Shown: piece by piece, positions 36,392-47,162 of the stretch | How the letters are laid out: every line of letters starts with the position of its first letter | Numbering within the stretch: position 1 is the stretch's first letter | NCBI GenBank assembly: GCA_028095005.1 | Contig: CM051459.1 | Location: 120,377,431-120,441,430 of the forward strand | Direction of reading: 5' to 3' | DNA length: 64,000 bases | From: Rhynchospora pubera | Taxonomy: Eukaryota; Streptophyta; Magnoliopsida; Poales; Cyperaceae | The notes under the pieces: model-generated | Told to the model about the DNA's origin: nothing | Databases searched by the model: none | What the model saw: the letters and a program-made list of their open reading frames with translations, nothing else | Position numbers and translations under genes: made by a program

Positions 36392-37252
36392 TGTTAAGAA
36401 TTTGAGCGTCTACGCAGCGGAAGTTAGATTTTAGGTTCGAGGAGGCACGATCCAAGTGCAACTTGCACAAGAACCGTGCCCCTTAGGGCTAGTCAGCACG
36501 AGGATCTCAGTACAACAATCACACAATTTAGATACAAGAGAACACGAGAATTTAATGAGGTTAACAAAGCGCTGCAAAAGATCAAGTTATGGATCGAATG
36601 CATGGCACAAATTATTAAAGAAAAATAGGCAAATTGTCCTTACAAGTTGTATAACTTGAGGGGGAGTGTTAAAACATGAAGTATGGTAGTGTGTGCTGCC
36701 ACAGAAGATCAAAAATAGAGCATTCGGCCCTGTGTTCGGCCAGGTGTTCGGCCAGGTTCGGCCGAATGATTGGCAGAACAGACGCATTTTTCATACAAGG
36801 AAAGGTCCAGGCTGCACTAAAGTTGGAAATACGTGTATGGCACGTCCAGGGGTGTGGTTCTAGTATGTTGGGATAGTTTCCTTGTAAATAAATTGCCAAA
36901 TGTAACAAATAAAGAAAGAAATAATGGGGAATTATGGAAAGGCGGTGTGTGCCTTTATAGGATAGTTTCCTATTTAATATTCATCTTCTCCATGTAATAT
37001 GTATCTCAGACATTGACAGAAAATAATAAAAAAGAAAGAGTGTGCGTGTGTGTGGAGGACGTAGGCACCAAGTTGGTGCTGAACCTCATTAAATTCTCGT
37101 GTTCTCTTGTATCTAAATTGTGTGATTGTTGTACTGAGATCCTCGTGCTGACTAGCCCTAAGGGGCACGGTTCTTGTGCAAGTTGCACTTGGATCGTGAC
37201 TCCTCGAACCTAAAATCTAACTTCCGCTGCGTAGACGCTCAAATTCTTAACA
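36392..37252. mobile_element. Retroelement-like unit with 171-bp terminal inverted repeats
   Basis: Arms 36392-36562 and 37082-37252 are inverted copies of 171 bp differing at about one base. The unit begins TGTTAAG, ends CTTAACA and is flanked by ATAAG on both sides, a 5-bp duplication as made by LTR-retrotransposon integrases. The arm content (ACGCAGCGGAAG..., AATTTAATGAGGTT) resembles the start of a plant copia LTR. The centre is the 3' end of another Ty1/copia element. LTRs are normally direct repeats, so this inverted layout is abnormal. Confidence 0.8.
36563..37018 (+). mobile_element. Ty1/copia 3' end and LTR fragment
   Basis: 36563-36666 resembles the end of a copia polyprotein and its polypurine tract (CTTGAGGGGGAG). 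An LTR-like sequence follows, starting TGTTAAAACATGAAG at 36667 and perhaps ending ...CATTGACA near 37018. It is enclosed between the inverted arms of the larger unit. There is no reverse transcriptase. Confidence 0.6.
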
Positions 37253-37305
37253 ATAAGATTGCAAATGGGGCTTTGAAAATTAGTTGACTCTCTCAGGCTC
37301 TCAGC

Positions 37306-37818
37306 TAGGGCTGTATACGAGCCGAGTTCGAGCGAGTTAGCCTCAACTCGAACTCGAACTCGTCACAACTCGAGCCAACTCGTGACTCGACAGCAAAGCA
37401 GTTCCGAGCTATTCGAGCTAACTCGAACTCGGCTCATTTTAACTCGAGCCAACTCGTGACTCGGCAACGAGCTCGTGAGAAGGTGTTGAGGTACTAGTCG
37501 TCTTAGAATTTTGCTCGAAAATAGAAAAAGAGGAGCAGTCATGAGGGTGTTGAGGTACTAGTCGTCTTAGTGAACGAATTATTATGTTGCAAATCAGTAA
37601 AATTATTGGGCTGTATATTAATAAGATAACATTTTATTTTTTTTGCAGCCAGTATATTCTGACTCGAGTTGAGCCGAGTCGAGTTGGGCCCAACTCGAAC
37701 TCGACTCGTAAAATTAACGAGTTGGCATAACTCGAGTTGTTATAACTCGAGTTTTCATCGAGTTTTTTTCGAGTCGAGTTCGAGTAACTCACGAGTTACG
37801 AGTTTTTTGCTCACCCTA
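37306..37818. mobile_element. Nonautonomous hAT element, 513 bp
   Basis: Flanked by identical CTCTCAGC (37298-37305, 37819-37826). It starts TAGGGCTGTATACGAGCC and ends CTCACCCTA. It is full of ACTCGA(G/A) and CGAGTT motifs acting as subterminal repeats. A 25-bp segment, GGTGTTGAGGTACTAGTCGT plus CTTAG, is present twice (37482-37506 and 37546-37570). No ORF. The first ten bases equal those of the hAT element at 48389. Confidence 0.88.
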
Positions 37819-37829
37819 CTCTCAGCCAA

Positions 37830-39010
37830 AAGCCAAAGCCATTAATTTAGTCTACTCTCCAGTGCATGGATCAACCTTGAGTTATACAATGTAAGCGAAA
37901 TTTTTGACATAATTTTTACAGATTTATTTTTAAAAAATAAAAGTTAGAGTCTAAAAAATAGTCTAAATTTTAGCTCATATAAAGAAAAGTTGATCCTCAG
38001 AATTTGAAAAAAAAAGTTAAAAAAAAATTATATTACTCCATGTACGTTCACTAACCCCATAAAAATAGTGTTCTTCACTAACCCACAAACTCAAATTCAA
38101 ACTCAACCTCAGATTTCTCTCATGACCTATACTTTTTTTCCCTTTCGTAGTGCTCAGACCTTAGCCACCTCTTACCTCACACACACAGGCACAGCGCGCC
38201 TCTTCATTCCCACTCAGCCTCTCTTCACACCGTAAGAGGCGTAAGAACCTCCTGCACATAATCCACTTGTACAGTTGTACCTGATTGGTAAGCAAACCTT
38301 CAATTTTGCTAATACCAGCTTTCAATTCTCGGAACCTGAATTAATTTGCAAAAGTCGTGATTTTTTTTTTTTTTTTTTTTTTTTGCAAAAGGGAGACATA
38401 TAACCATATAATTCTACAATTTCAATTAGAAGGGTTGCAAAATTAGATTTATCCAGATAAATGTACCAATGATAGATCTATTATCTTCTCCTTTTTTTTT
38501 ATAATTTTTCTTGTGAGAGAGAAAGATACCTTTTGTGTAACTTTCCACAAATCAGTAAACACCAGTAAAATTTTTGGGTATGTACCTCAGAAAAGAAAAG
38601 AACTAAATAAGATAAATTTTGGTAGTCTGTTTACTAGCGAGTTAATTTAGGGAACGCCATAGAATGATCCTAACGAAGGCTGATATATTCCACTTTTACA
38701 CACTTAGATGCACACCAGAATGTATCAAGCTGAGATAACTAATGGAAGAAAAATAGAGCCTTTAAATCACAAGAAACTAAGATTATTATTCTACGAATAT
38801 GTAAGATGGAAGGACCATTCCATAAGAAATTCAAGTTTTGAGGGCATAATACAGTAAGAAATAAAATGCAATTAAAGTATCTGCACATATTTCCTAACCT
38901 ATGTGTAATTCTTTCAAGCAAACCAACAACACACACAATCTCTCTCTTGTCCTTTAAAAATTAATCAAATTACAAAATTAAAATGATCTTCTTTCTATTT
39001 GAAAATCCTA
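37830..39010. other. Intergenic between hAT MITE and receptor kinase 3' end
   Basis: No gene recognised. A run of 24 T lies at 38361-38384, flanked by a repeated TTTGCAAAAG. Confidence 0.4.
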
Positions 39011-41590
39011 TCATCTTCCAGTGGATAGTGGAGCCAGTGATGTTGGGGGTGTAGGTGTATGTGATTGTGTCCCTGTTGAATGTGCAGCTGTTGATGTACT
39101 AAAGAAATCCCCTCGAACCTGTACATGTGTACCAGTAGTAGCTGATTCGTACTCGCTACTGGTTTCTGAATCCATTGAGCATTCTAAAACCTTCACAACT
39201 TGTGACATGGATGGCCGCCTATTGCTTTCCTTTTGTAAGCACCATATTGCAAGTTTGATCATTTCAACTACCTCATTTTCATGTGACTTTAAATCCTCAC
39301 TTTGATTATCAACTATATCCATCAGCTTTTCTTCCTTTATCTTATCTTGCAAAAGATTGATCAAATTCTTACTTCCCTCTGGTTGATCTTGGTCAATATT
39401 CTTCCTCCCACTCACTATTTCCAGTACAACAACACCAAAACTATACACATCTGCTTTCTCTGTAATTTGTGAAGTTAGCCATTCGGGTGCTAGATATCCC
39501 CGTGTACCCCTAACTTTGGTCATGACATGGCTTTGGTCTCGATCAATTAGCTTTGCTAGCCCGAAATCTGAAATTTTTGCATTAAAATTATCATCCAAAA
39601 GGATGTTCCCTGGCTTAATGTCCAAATGTGCAATTTTTACCCGACATTCTTCATGCAAATAAGATAAACCCTTTGCCAGATCCATGATGATTTTGTACCT
39701 GGTTTTCCAATCAAGGGAAAAAGGCCGCTTACTCTTAAATATCCACTTATCGAGTGACCCCTTGCTCATATACTCATAAACAAGAAGCCTATGCTTTTTC
39801 TCAGAACAAAAACCAATTAATCTGACAAGATTGATGTGATGGATACTACCAATAGTCATGACCTCTGCTAAGAACTCTTCCTTACCATGGGCAACATCTA
39901 GCAAACACTTTACTGCAATTTTGGCCTCACCAAGCTGCCCCTTGTAAACCGGACCAAACCCACCTTCCCCAAGCTTTTTCTTGAAATTATTTGTTGCCCT
40001 CTTTAGCTTTTCATATGAGATTCTATTTGGCATCCCTGCTATCCCCAAAAGATGCTCTTCATCTTCCTGGGTAATCTTTACTCGCTTTGCGATAAGGAAA
40101 ACAAGCCAAACCATTATGATAAGAACCACCAACAGCGCATGGTAAAAGCCCGTTTGTATCCTTGCCCACAGAGATTTAGATACATGATATACCTGAACCC
40201 TAATGTATGTTGATGAGTTATAACCCATGATGCCTGGTGGACTGTTCATCAGTGAGAAAACCTCATTTAGCATGTAACAAGACCCATTAGTAGAATTTAT
40301 GATATACTTGAAGGTGGCAGCCTGACAACTGCAATTCTTCAGGCATGCCTGCTTGCAACTCTCTTCCTCGGTAATCCAACTATTTGGAGAGTTGAAATAT
40401 GTGATGTTGTCAAGTCGAAGAAGTTGGTGATCTTCTGTCTGGTTGCATGAAATTGGTAGTACACGTTCACAACCCAGGTTAGGTTGTCGGTTGTCAATCT
40501 GCTGAAAGAAAGCATCATTTCCGGGAACATTACTTCCTGTTCCACTAGGGCAACTGCACTGGCCTTTATAACAAATCCCATAAGACCCACATACCGTTGG
40601 ATATGCACAATTGTCTGGTAATACATCAAATACATCTCCTAATGGCTTCCAAAGGGAACGGTCCCATTCATAAAGCCGTAAATGTCCATCTGGCTCAAGC
40701 CGCATGTATTGGGAAGTTGAAGCAAACGGCAGTATAATCTCAGTTGACTTTACACTTTCATTTCCAAAGTTCACAAAAATTGAAAGGCTTCCATTGATAA
40801 AGGTGGCTGTGGTGGTGTAATTGTTCTTAAATTGTGGATTCATAATCGCAGCGGTTGCATTAATTTTCTTTTGGAAGTAAAGTTGTGGCGGATCAGAAAC
40901 AACATAAGCAAATAAGCCATCTGCTGCTAATGTGAGATAGAACTGACCTCGAGTCAAATTCGTTGCCAAGGAAGCATTGGTAGCCGTCAACCTCTGGCCT
41001 TGCTTCAGAGATTGACCAATGAGGAGCATGTCAGTCGGGTAGTCAAACGATTGCCATATTGTATCGTTCTCATCACTGAATAGAATCAAATTCCCTGAGC
41101 TGGTAAGGTTCATGCCTGTGACCGACATGTTTGTTGTGCCAGATGACCATGCAACATTACCATTGGCCTCTTTAAGAATCAAATTTCCATCTTCGGTCAA
41201 CTCAAGGGTAGAATTGTACCCCACTGGCTTGTCTGGGTTTGCAGCCCAGATAATGCGGGGCCCATTACTGGAGGTAGCGCTCTGTCCGGAGCGACCACTG
41301 CTGGCACTACCACTGGAGAGAATGAAGACCGAAAAGATGAATTGGTTGCAGGGTGGTGTACAGAAAAAGCCGCATGAGAAGGAAGATTCGATGCCTGCCG
41401 GGTCTTGCCGAAAAAATACTGGAACAATGGTTGTGCCATCACTGTAGGAAAAGTTGCTTATTGCTAAAGGGCTGTTGACCCATTTATATGGGGCAATTGC
41501 TGTAGCCATGGGTACAGGTGGATCGGATTTAGCAAGAGCATATTGGAGGGAAAATGATGTGAAAAGAAAAAGATAAACAAGAGGTTTCAT
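39011..41590 (-). CDS. G-type lectin receptor-like Ser/Thr kinase (SD2-5-like)
   Basis: Intronless 859-aa protein. The signal peptide is about 1-21. A B-lectin domain follows (about 45-200, including WAANPDKPV and WQSFDYPTDMLL) with an unusual Ser/Gly-rich loop at 92-110. Next come a Cys-rich EGF-like segment (CAYPTVCGSYGIC, about 328-348), a PAN-like segment (SCKQACLKNCSCQAATF, about 411-427) and a transmembrane helix (about 484-500). The kinase has G-loop GEGGFG (541-546), Lys561, HLD (655-657), DFG (675-677) and APE (701-703). His-Leu-Asp instead of His-Arg-Asp makes it a non-RD kinase, as is usual in immune-type receptors. It is expected at the plasma membrane. Many N-x-S/T sites support an exposed ectodomain. 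The tail is Ser/Thr/Pro-rich. All catalytic residues appear present. Confidence 0.95.
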   Translation of the reverse strand: MKPLVYLFLFTSFSLQYALAKSDPPVPMATAIAPYKWVNSPLAISNFSYSDGTTIVPVFFRQDPAGIESSFSCGFFCTPPCNQFIFSVFILSSGSASSGRSGQSATSSNGPRIIWAANPDKPVGYNSTLELTEDGNLILKEANGNVAWSSGTTNMSVTGMNLTSSGNLILFSDENDTIWQSFDYPTDMLLIGQSLKQGQRLTATNASLATNLTRGQFYLTLAADGLFAYVVSDPPQLYFQKKINATAAIMNPQFKNNYTTTATFINGSLSIFVNFGNESVKSTEIILPFASTSQYMRLEPDGHLRLYEWDRSLWKPLGDVFDVLPDNCAYPTVCGSYGICYKGQCSCPSGTGSNVPGNDAFFQQIDNRQPNLGCERVLPISCNQTEDHQLLRLDNITYFNSPNSWITEEESCKQACLKNCSCQAATFKYIINSTNGSCYMLNEVFSLMNSPPGIMGYNSSTYIRVQVYHVSKSLWARIQTGFYHALLVVLIIMVWLVFLIAKRVKITQEDEEHLLGIAGMPNRISYEKLKRATNNFKKKLGEGGFGPVYKGQLGEAKIAVKCLLDVAHGKEEFLAEVMTIGSIHHINLVRLIGFCSEKKHRLLVYEYMSKGSLDKWIFKSKRPFSLDWKTRYKIIMDLAKGLSYLHEECRVKIAHLDIKPGNILLDDNFNAKISDFGLAKLIDRDQSHVMTKVRGTRGYLAPEWLTSQITEKADVYSFGVVVLEIVSGRKNIDQDQPEGSKNLINLLQDKIKEEKLMDIVDNQSEDLKSHENEVVEMIKLAIWCLQKESNRRPSMSQVVKVLECSMDSETSSEYESATTGTHVQVRGDFFSTSTAAHSTGTQSHTPTPPTSLAPLSTGR

Positions 41591-42230
41591 GGATCAATTA
41601 GTGTTTATTTTGGAATTGAAGGATAAAAATGATGGAAATTAGAGATGAAGATGGTGTTTGGTATGGCCAGGAAGAGGGAGACCCCTCTAGCTGCCTCTCT
41701 TTTTCTTTCTTTTCTTTTTTAATATTGTTTTTTGCTGATTTGAACTGATGAAGTTTATTGTTGAGATCAACAACTGGACAATAGGTGGAGGTTCATGTAA
41801 AGAAAGAAGAAATTGATAGTTAAGAGAAGCTGTACACCCTCCCATTTCATGTAGTGGTGGCCCTGTCATGTATAGGCAATTTTAAATATTGTTTGTTTGT
41901 TATTCCCGTTGAGTTTTAAATATTACAATTGCATTGCTTTTAAAACAGCTGCAACCAGACTATTAGGTCATACTAAAAAAAAAAGTAAAGAAAAAGAAAA
42001 ATATATACGGTCCTCTAATATAATATATTTTGTGCATCCTTTTACTAGGTAGTTTATATGCATCTTAATTCTAAGTTCGCCTAAATTTTGACACTATTCA
42101 AGGGTGTATTTATGAAAATTTTGTAAAATATAGTCATGATAAAACACTTGCAATGCCGAAGGATAATTGATAATATTTGAAATGTTGCCGACTTCTCGGA
42201 TGGCATTATTATACCAATGTTTGGATGCTA
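41591..42230. promoter_or_regulatory. Upstream region of the receptor kinase
   Basis: Noncoding. A T/C-rich leader lies near 41690-41720. No recognisable control element. Confidence 0.3.
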
Positions 42231-42725
42231 TATTGGTATGTAGCATTCTGTGTTTGGAATGAGTTGAATAAGTCTTATTTATGAATTAGCCAATTGTGAG
42301 GTGATCCAAACACACATTGGAATAAGAATAACGTCTTATTCACTACTTTATTTTTATTCAAGCCAAAACTAGGAATTAGAATTGGAATCATGTGGAGAGA
42401 AAAAGAAATAATATTTTCTTCAACTAAAGTGGGCATTTTTACCGTTAGTTTAAAAACATAATTCCGTTGATAATTATTATTATATTATACATATTATTAT
42501 ATTAATAATAATAATAATAATAATTAATATATTGTAATAATAAGAATTGTTATAAATATTTATTTATTTATTATCCTTATTATTATGATAAATACTATAA
42601 TTATTTATGATAAGTATTATCAAGTATTATTTCACTGAATTATTAATTATTATTTATTAATGATTTACAAAGAATTATAATAATGATTTATTACTAATTA
42701 ATAATTATTTATTTATTAATGATTT

Positions 42726-42767
<42 letters not shown>

Positions 42768-43510
42768 TAATATATTGTAATAATAAGTATTATTATAAAT
42801 ATTTATTTATGTTATAACAATAATAATAATATTATTATTATGATAAATATTATAATTATTTATGATAAGTATTATCAATTATTATTTCACTGAAATATTA
42901 ATTATTATTTATTAATGATTTACGAAGCGTTATAATAATGATTTATTACTAATTAATAATTATTATTTATTAATGGTTTTATAAGCGTTGTAATAATTAT
43001 ATTATTTATTAATGATTTATTAAACATTATAATAATGATTTATAATAACAATTTATTAATTATTATTTTTTTTTTATGAATTATTAATTATTATCATTAT
43101 TATAATAATTATTTATTAAACGTTATAATAATTATTATTTAATAGTAATCATAATAAATATTATAATTAAACGTTATCATTAATATTATTAGTACTATTT
43201 TATTCATTTTTTGAATCAATTATTATTATGATAATTTTCTTAAAATTTTATTTATTGATTTTAAAATAATAAATATAATAATTATAGTATTTATTAATAT
43301 TATCTAAATTATTATTTTAATAATTTTTTAATTAATATTTTTATATTATTTTTATTATGAATATAAATTATTATTATATTATTTTCATCCATTCTTATAA
43401 TGACAAATTGTTCAAAACAAAATCAAATCATTATTATATTCTTTTCTTTCCTTATTCTTATTCATGAATATACAATTCTCCTAATTCTAATTCAAAATTC
43501 TTATTGAGCG
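42231..43510. repeat. TAA-rich repeat, internal 243-bp duplication
   Basis: Almost pure A/T sequence with (TAA)n tracts. A segment beginning TAATTAATATATTGTAATAA at 42521 recurs at 42764, giving a period of about 243 bp. The flanks (TGTTTGGAATGAG at 42233; AATTCTAATTCAAAATTC near 43485) look like the ends of a MITE whose centre expanded, but this is not proven. Confidence 0.55.
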
Positions 43511-43549
43511 GTTGAGATTAGAACCGTTAACCATATATACATATTTTTG

Positions 43550-44359
43550 TGTATTATTCACATACCTTCGCTTCTGACCAGAAAACCTTAGTCGCTGCTC
43601 GAGATCGACGGGATGCGCCCTTCACTTCCGACCAGATCCAACCTCCATAAATGCCTCCTCTCTCTCCTCCGCTCTCCAGTCCCGCCTCGACGTCGACCAG
43701 CTCCCTATCTTCACCATCATCGCTCCCGGCCGGGCGCCACATCGTCCTTCTCCTCCGTCTATGGTGGTGCTGCCTCGGTCGCTCTTGAGGAGAAGAAGGT
43801 TGTGATCTTTGCCAAAAGTAAATCTCTTCGCCTCAATCGCTGAATCAATAGCAGTCGCCTGTTATGCTTCAGTCAATGAGAAGACCTTAGTTCCAGGTTC
43901 AAATTCTCATCAAATCTCGCTATTTAAGATTAATTTTTTATTTGATACTGATATGATCGATTTTACATGCAATTATTCCTTCATATTTGAGATCAGATGT
44001 CACGAGTCATGACATCTGTGTTTTTGGTTCTCTTGATTTAGTTTGAGAAATAACTGTTAATCTCGAATTTGCTACACTGAGTAGGTTTTGATAGCAAGTT
44101 TGATTGTTAAGTTTAATTGATTTAGAAGGAACAGATTAAAAACTTGGAAATCATTTTTAAAATCAAATGTGAAAATCATCATTTGAAATCTTTCTTAATT
44201 ATTCCTTCTTTTTTTTTCAGAATTAGAAGAATTGAGAAGTCATGCAGTGTTGTTGGAGATTTTGTGTTTGCAATTGTTTGTTTATTGATTAAAGAGCTAA
44301 AGAGTGTATCTGTTCACTTTATTTATCGCATTTTGATCGATGGGGAAAACCAAGTCTCA
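43550..44359. other. GC-rich patch and noncoding DNA
   Basis: 43560-43850 is relatively GC-rich, with ORFs on both strands (43613-43843 plus, 43554-43742 minus) that are Ser/Arg/Pro-rich and show no domain. It could be a captured 5' exon, but I cannot support a gene. Confidence 0.3.
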
Positions 44360-46198
44360 AAATAAAAATCTCGTATCTACCGATTTAATCGTTTGTAGAA
44401 CAGCTTGAGGGTCAAATACACAGAGACGGTGTTGGAATATCGATCTTTTACTTTACCAAACTAGCTAGACGGTTCAACTCTTATGTGAATTAAGGGTTGC
44501 AGGTGGGTCTAAATCCTAAGTCTAGTTTCAATGTTAAAACAAGAATTAATGAGAGAGATTCAACAAGTCACGTAATTCTAGGGTTTCTGGTTGCTAACAC
44601 TTCTTCTTAGTCCCAGTTTCAGCGGCCCGCTGACTCTCGTAGCGGCCCGCTAAAAGAACCTAGGTCGCTAATTTATTAGACTGGTCGATGGCTACTTGGC
44701 GGGCATAGACAACCTCGCTGATTCACTCAGCGGCCCGCTAGGATTAGCAATGCGAATGCAAATTGACTTAATTCAGTTGATAATTGTGCAAGGATAATGG
44801 CTTAATTAAGGTCCTAGATCAAACTCTCGTTTAGGTCTGGTTATCAATTAATTAACCCAATTTCCCTCGTATAGGATCTAGATTTCAACTAGCGTTTTTT
44901 GGTCTAGTTTCTACAAGTTTATACCTTTCTAACCTATGAAATCCTTGAGTTTTCACTCTTGGAAAGGACTTAACTCTCGTTAATTAGTCCTGGTTTATCC
45001 TTTCAGTTTACAACCTTCATGTTAATCATAATCATGCCTAATAATCTAAGTTTATTTGGACTTAACCACCTAGCAATTAAGCGAGCTCTACTTAACGGGT
45101 GTAAACAAATCTACTTAAATAATCATGGCATAATCAATTCAAGCAATTCAAGCAAGGTATAAAACACAAAGATATCAAATAAACTAAATAAACATGCAAT
45201 CAACAACTAAGAATTCGAGTTTACAACCATAGTCCTAGAACAAACAATCAACAACTAAGAGACATCATACAAACATAAGAGAAAATGAGAATAAGGAAAG
45301 ATTACAACCAATTGCTCTTGCATGTGTCGAAATCTCCTATCAAACACGTCTCTTGCTATCGCAAATGACCTGCTTGGCGTTGCCACGATCTGGACTTGAG
45401 ACCTAACTCTTAAATAACTCAATGTCTAACCCTAAATTGACTTTGGATTTGATCTCCCTCTTGTTCTCTCCCAAAACCTCCTCAAACTAGTTTTTAATAG
45501 GCCTTGGGAAGGTGTAGAAACGCTGGAAATAACTGAAGACGTGCTCTGGATGCACCTGGAGTCGGTAGAAATCGTCGTCCAAATATAGAATTGCTAAATC
45601 GGGCGATTCTGCTAAATCTGACAGTTCCAGGTCGGGAGCGTATCCTCTGGATGGTTGTTATTCAACCATCCAGTGGACGTCTTTCGATACGAGCCGTCTG
45701 ATTTAATCTAAACGGTTAGATTTTTTCGGGCCTATCAATCTTAGTATCATGCACGGGGCATTTATAGCCATTGAGATTAAATCAGACGGCTGAGATCGAA
45801 CCATCCACTGGATGGCCATCCAGAGGATGCGAATTCGTTCCAGGTCTGCGGGCCGCTGGGAATTTCAGCGGGTCGCAGGAAAATATCAGCACTGCGTCCT
45901 TTCAGTATTTTGGGCATATCTCCTTCATCCAAACTCCGTTTGAGGTGATTCAAGATCCGTTGGAAAGCTTAAAATGAGCTCTTCAACTTTATGAACTCAT
46001 CCAACTCATTTCTTGTCCAGAATCTGCAATAAAATTAGAAACTATGGTAGTAACTCATTCTTGACACAAAAACCTAATTAAACTAACCTAAACTCATCTA
46101 AACTATCTAAACTATGTAAACTCAAGGCAATTGATTTAGTTTGGAGATAAAATGGTACTTGAATATGCATACAAAATCCACTCATCACATTTGTTAAA
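44360..46198 (-). repeat. Noncoding dispersed repeat, copy D (box AGCGGCCCGC)
   Basis: Related to copy B. The box AGCGGCCCGC occurs at 44621-44630, 44641-44650 and near 44729, and recurs in inverse form (GCGGGCCGCTG, about 45848, and GCGGGTCGC) some 1.2 kb later. On the minus strand the right end starts TGTGATGAGTGGATTTTGTA, an LTR-like start, so this may be a solo LTR of about 1.8 kb. A 204-bp MITE is nested at 45634-45837. No coding capacity. Confidence 0.5.
45634..45837. mobile_element. Nested MULE-type MITE, 204 bp
   Basis: The arms pair over about 60 bp (CGTATCCTCTGGATGG... and inverse). It is flanked by TTCCAGGTC at 45625-45633 and 45838-45846, a 9-bp duplication. It is inserted in repeat copy D, about a dozen bases before the second palindromic-box cluster. 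Confidence 0.8.
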
Positions 46199-46800
46199 TA
46201 TGTTGTTATAAGTGTTCAATTTATATGTTGAATATGATCATTTATTTGTTACGTGTGAAAGTTATATTTGTGTTCAGTTTATTGTTGTAAATGTTCTCTT
46301 TGTTGTTGTAAATAATTAGTTTGTTTGTTCAATTTGTTTATGTTGTTTCTTTATTAAATTAATATTTGTATTTCTTCACTTTGTTGTTGTAAGTGTTTGT
46401 TTTGTTGTTTTAAATGTTCATATTTACGTCATGTCAGAAGTAAATTGTCATATTATCGATGCATCTAACTGAACACATAACTCAATTTAACTTATCCCTT
46501 AACGTATTAAACTGAGCACAAAAAACTATGAAATCAAATTTCTGCTGTAGCTAACAGAACACATAAACACTTTAAATTCATCCCTTATCGTGTTTAACTG
46601 AACACAAAAACTTAAAACTTCATATTACGATTGTATCAAACTGAACACTTAACACAAATTAATCCATCTCTTGACTCATCTAACAGGAAAAAAAATTCCG
46701 TCCATTTGATGACGCCAGCGCGCAAAAAAAAAATTCATCAGCACGAAAATTGATGACGCTAGTGGAAGATTGATGACGTCATCAAGCGAAAACTGGACTC
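46199..46800 (-). repeat. Subterminal-type repeat cluster, inverse of 475-960
   Basis: Contains the same GTTCAGTTAAA...TTAAGGGAT units as 475-960 in opposite orientation, bounded on the right by three GATGACG boxes (about 46711, 46751 and 46772-46785). Arranged as the inward-facing partner of the left cluster. Confidence 0.5.
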
Positions 46801-47162
46801 ATCCATTGGAATAAGGTTGGATGCTTGGATGCTTTAGAATTGGATTCTGTATATTAGCTCCGAAAATCTATTCCCCCCGGACTATTTTCGAGAAGGACCG
46901 AAATTCCTTTTGAAATTTTCATTGGGGCTCAGATCCTTCTAATATTATCTAAAAGGGCCTTCGGTGAGCTTGTGCGCCAAAATATTTTTTTCTTTTAGTC
47001 TCGGAGCACGTTCAATCCACTGTTGATTGCTTGACAAGATCCTTGTGTTTGATGTTTAATTAAGGTTAATTAGGTGTAATTAACATGAAAAGTTAATTTT
47101 TGAGCACTTTCTAACAACATGCCCCTAAATGAACGTCCTATTCGAAATTACAGTACCATTAA

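Noticed and set aside
38345..38391. T24 run flanked by TTTGCAAAAG as a retroposon
   Set aside because: Nothing lies between the repeats except the T run and a few bases; replication slippage is sufficient.
43554..43843. GC-rich ORFs on both strands
   Set aside because: Ser/Arg/Pro-rich low complexity on both strands; no domain, no continuing exons.
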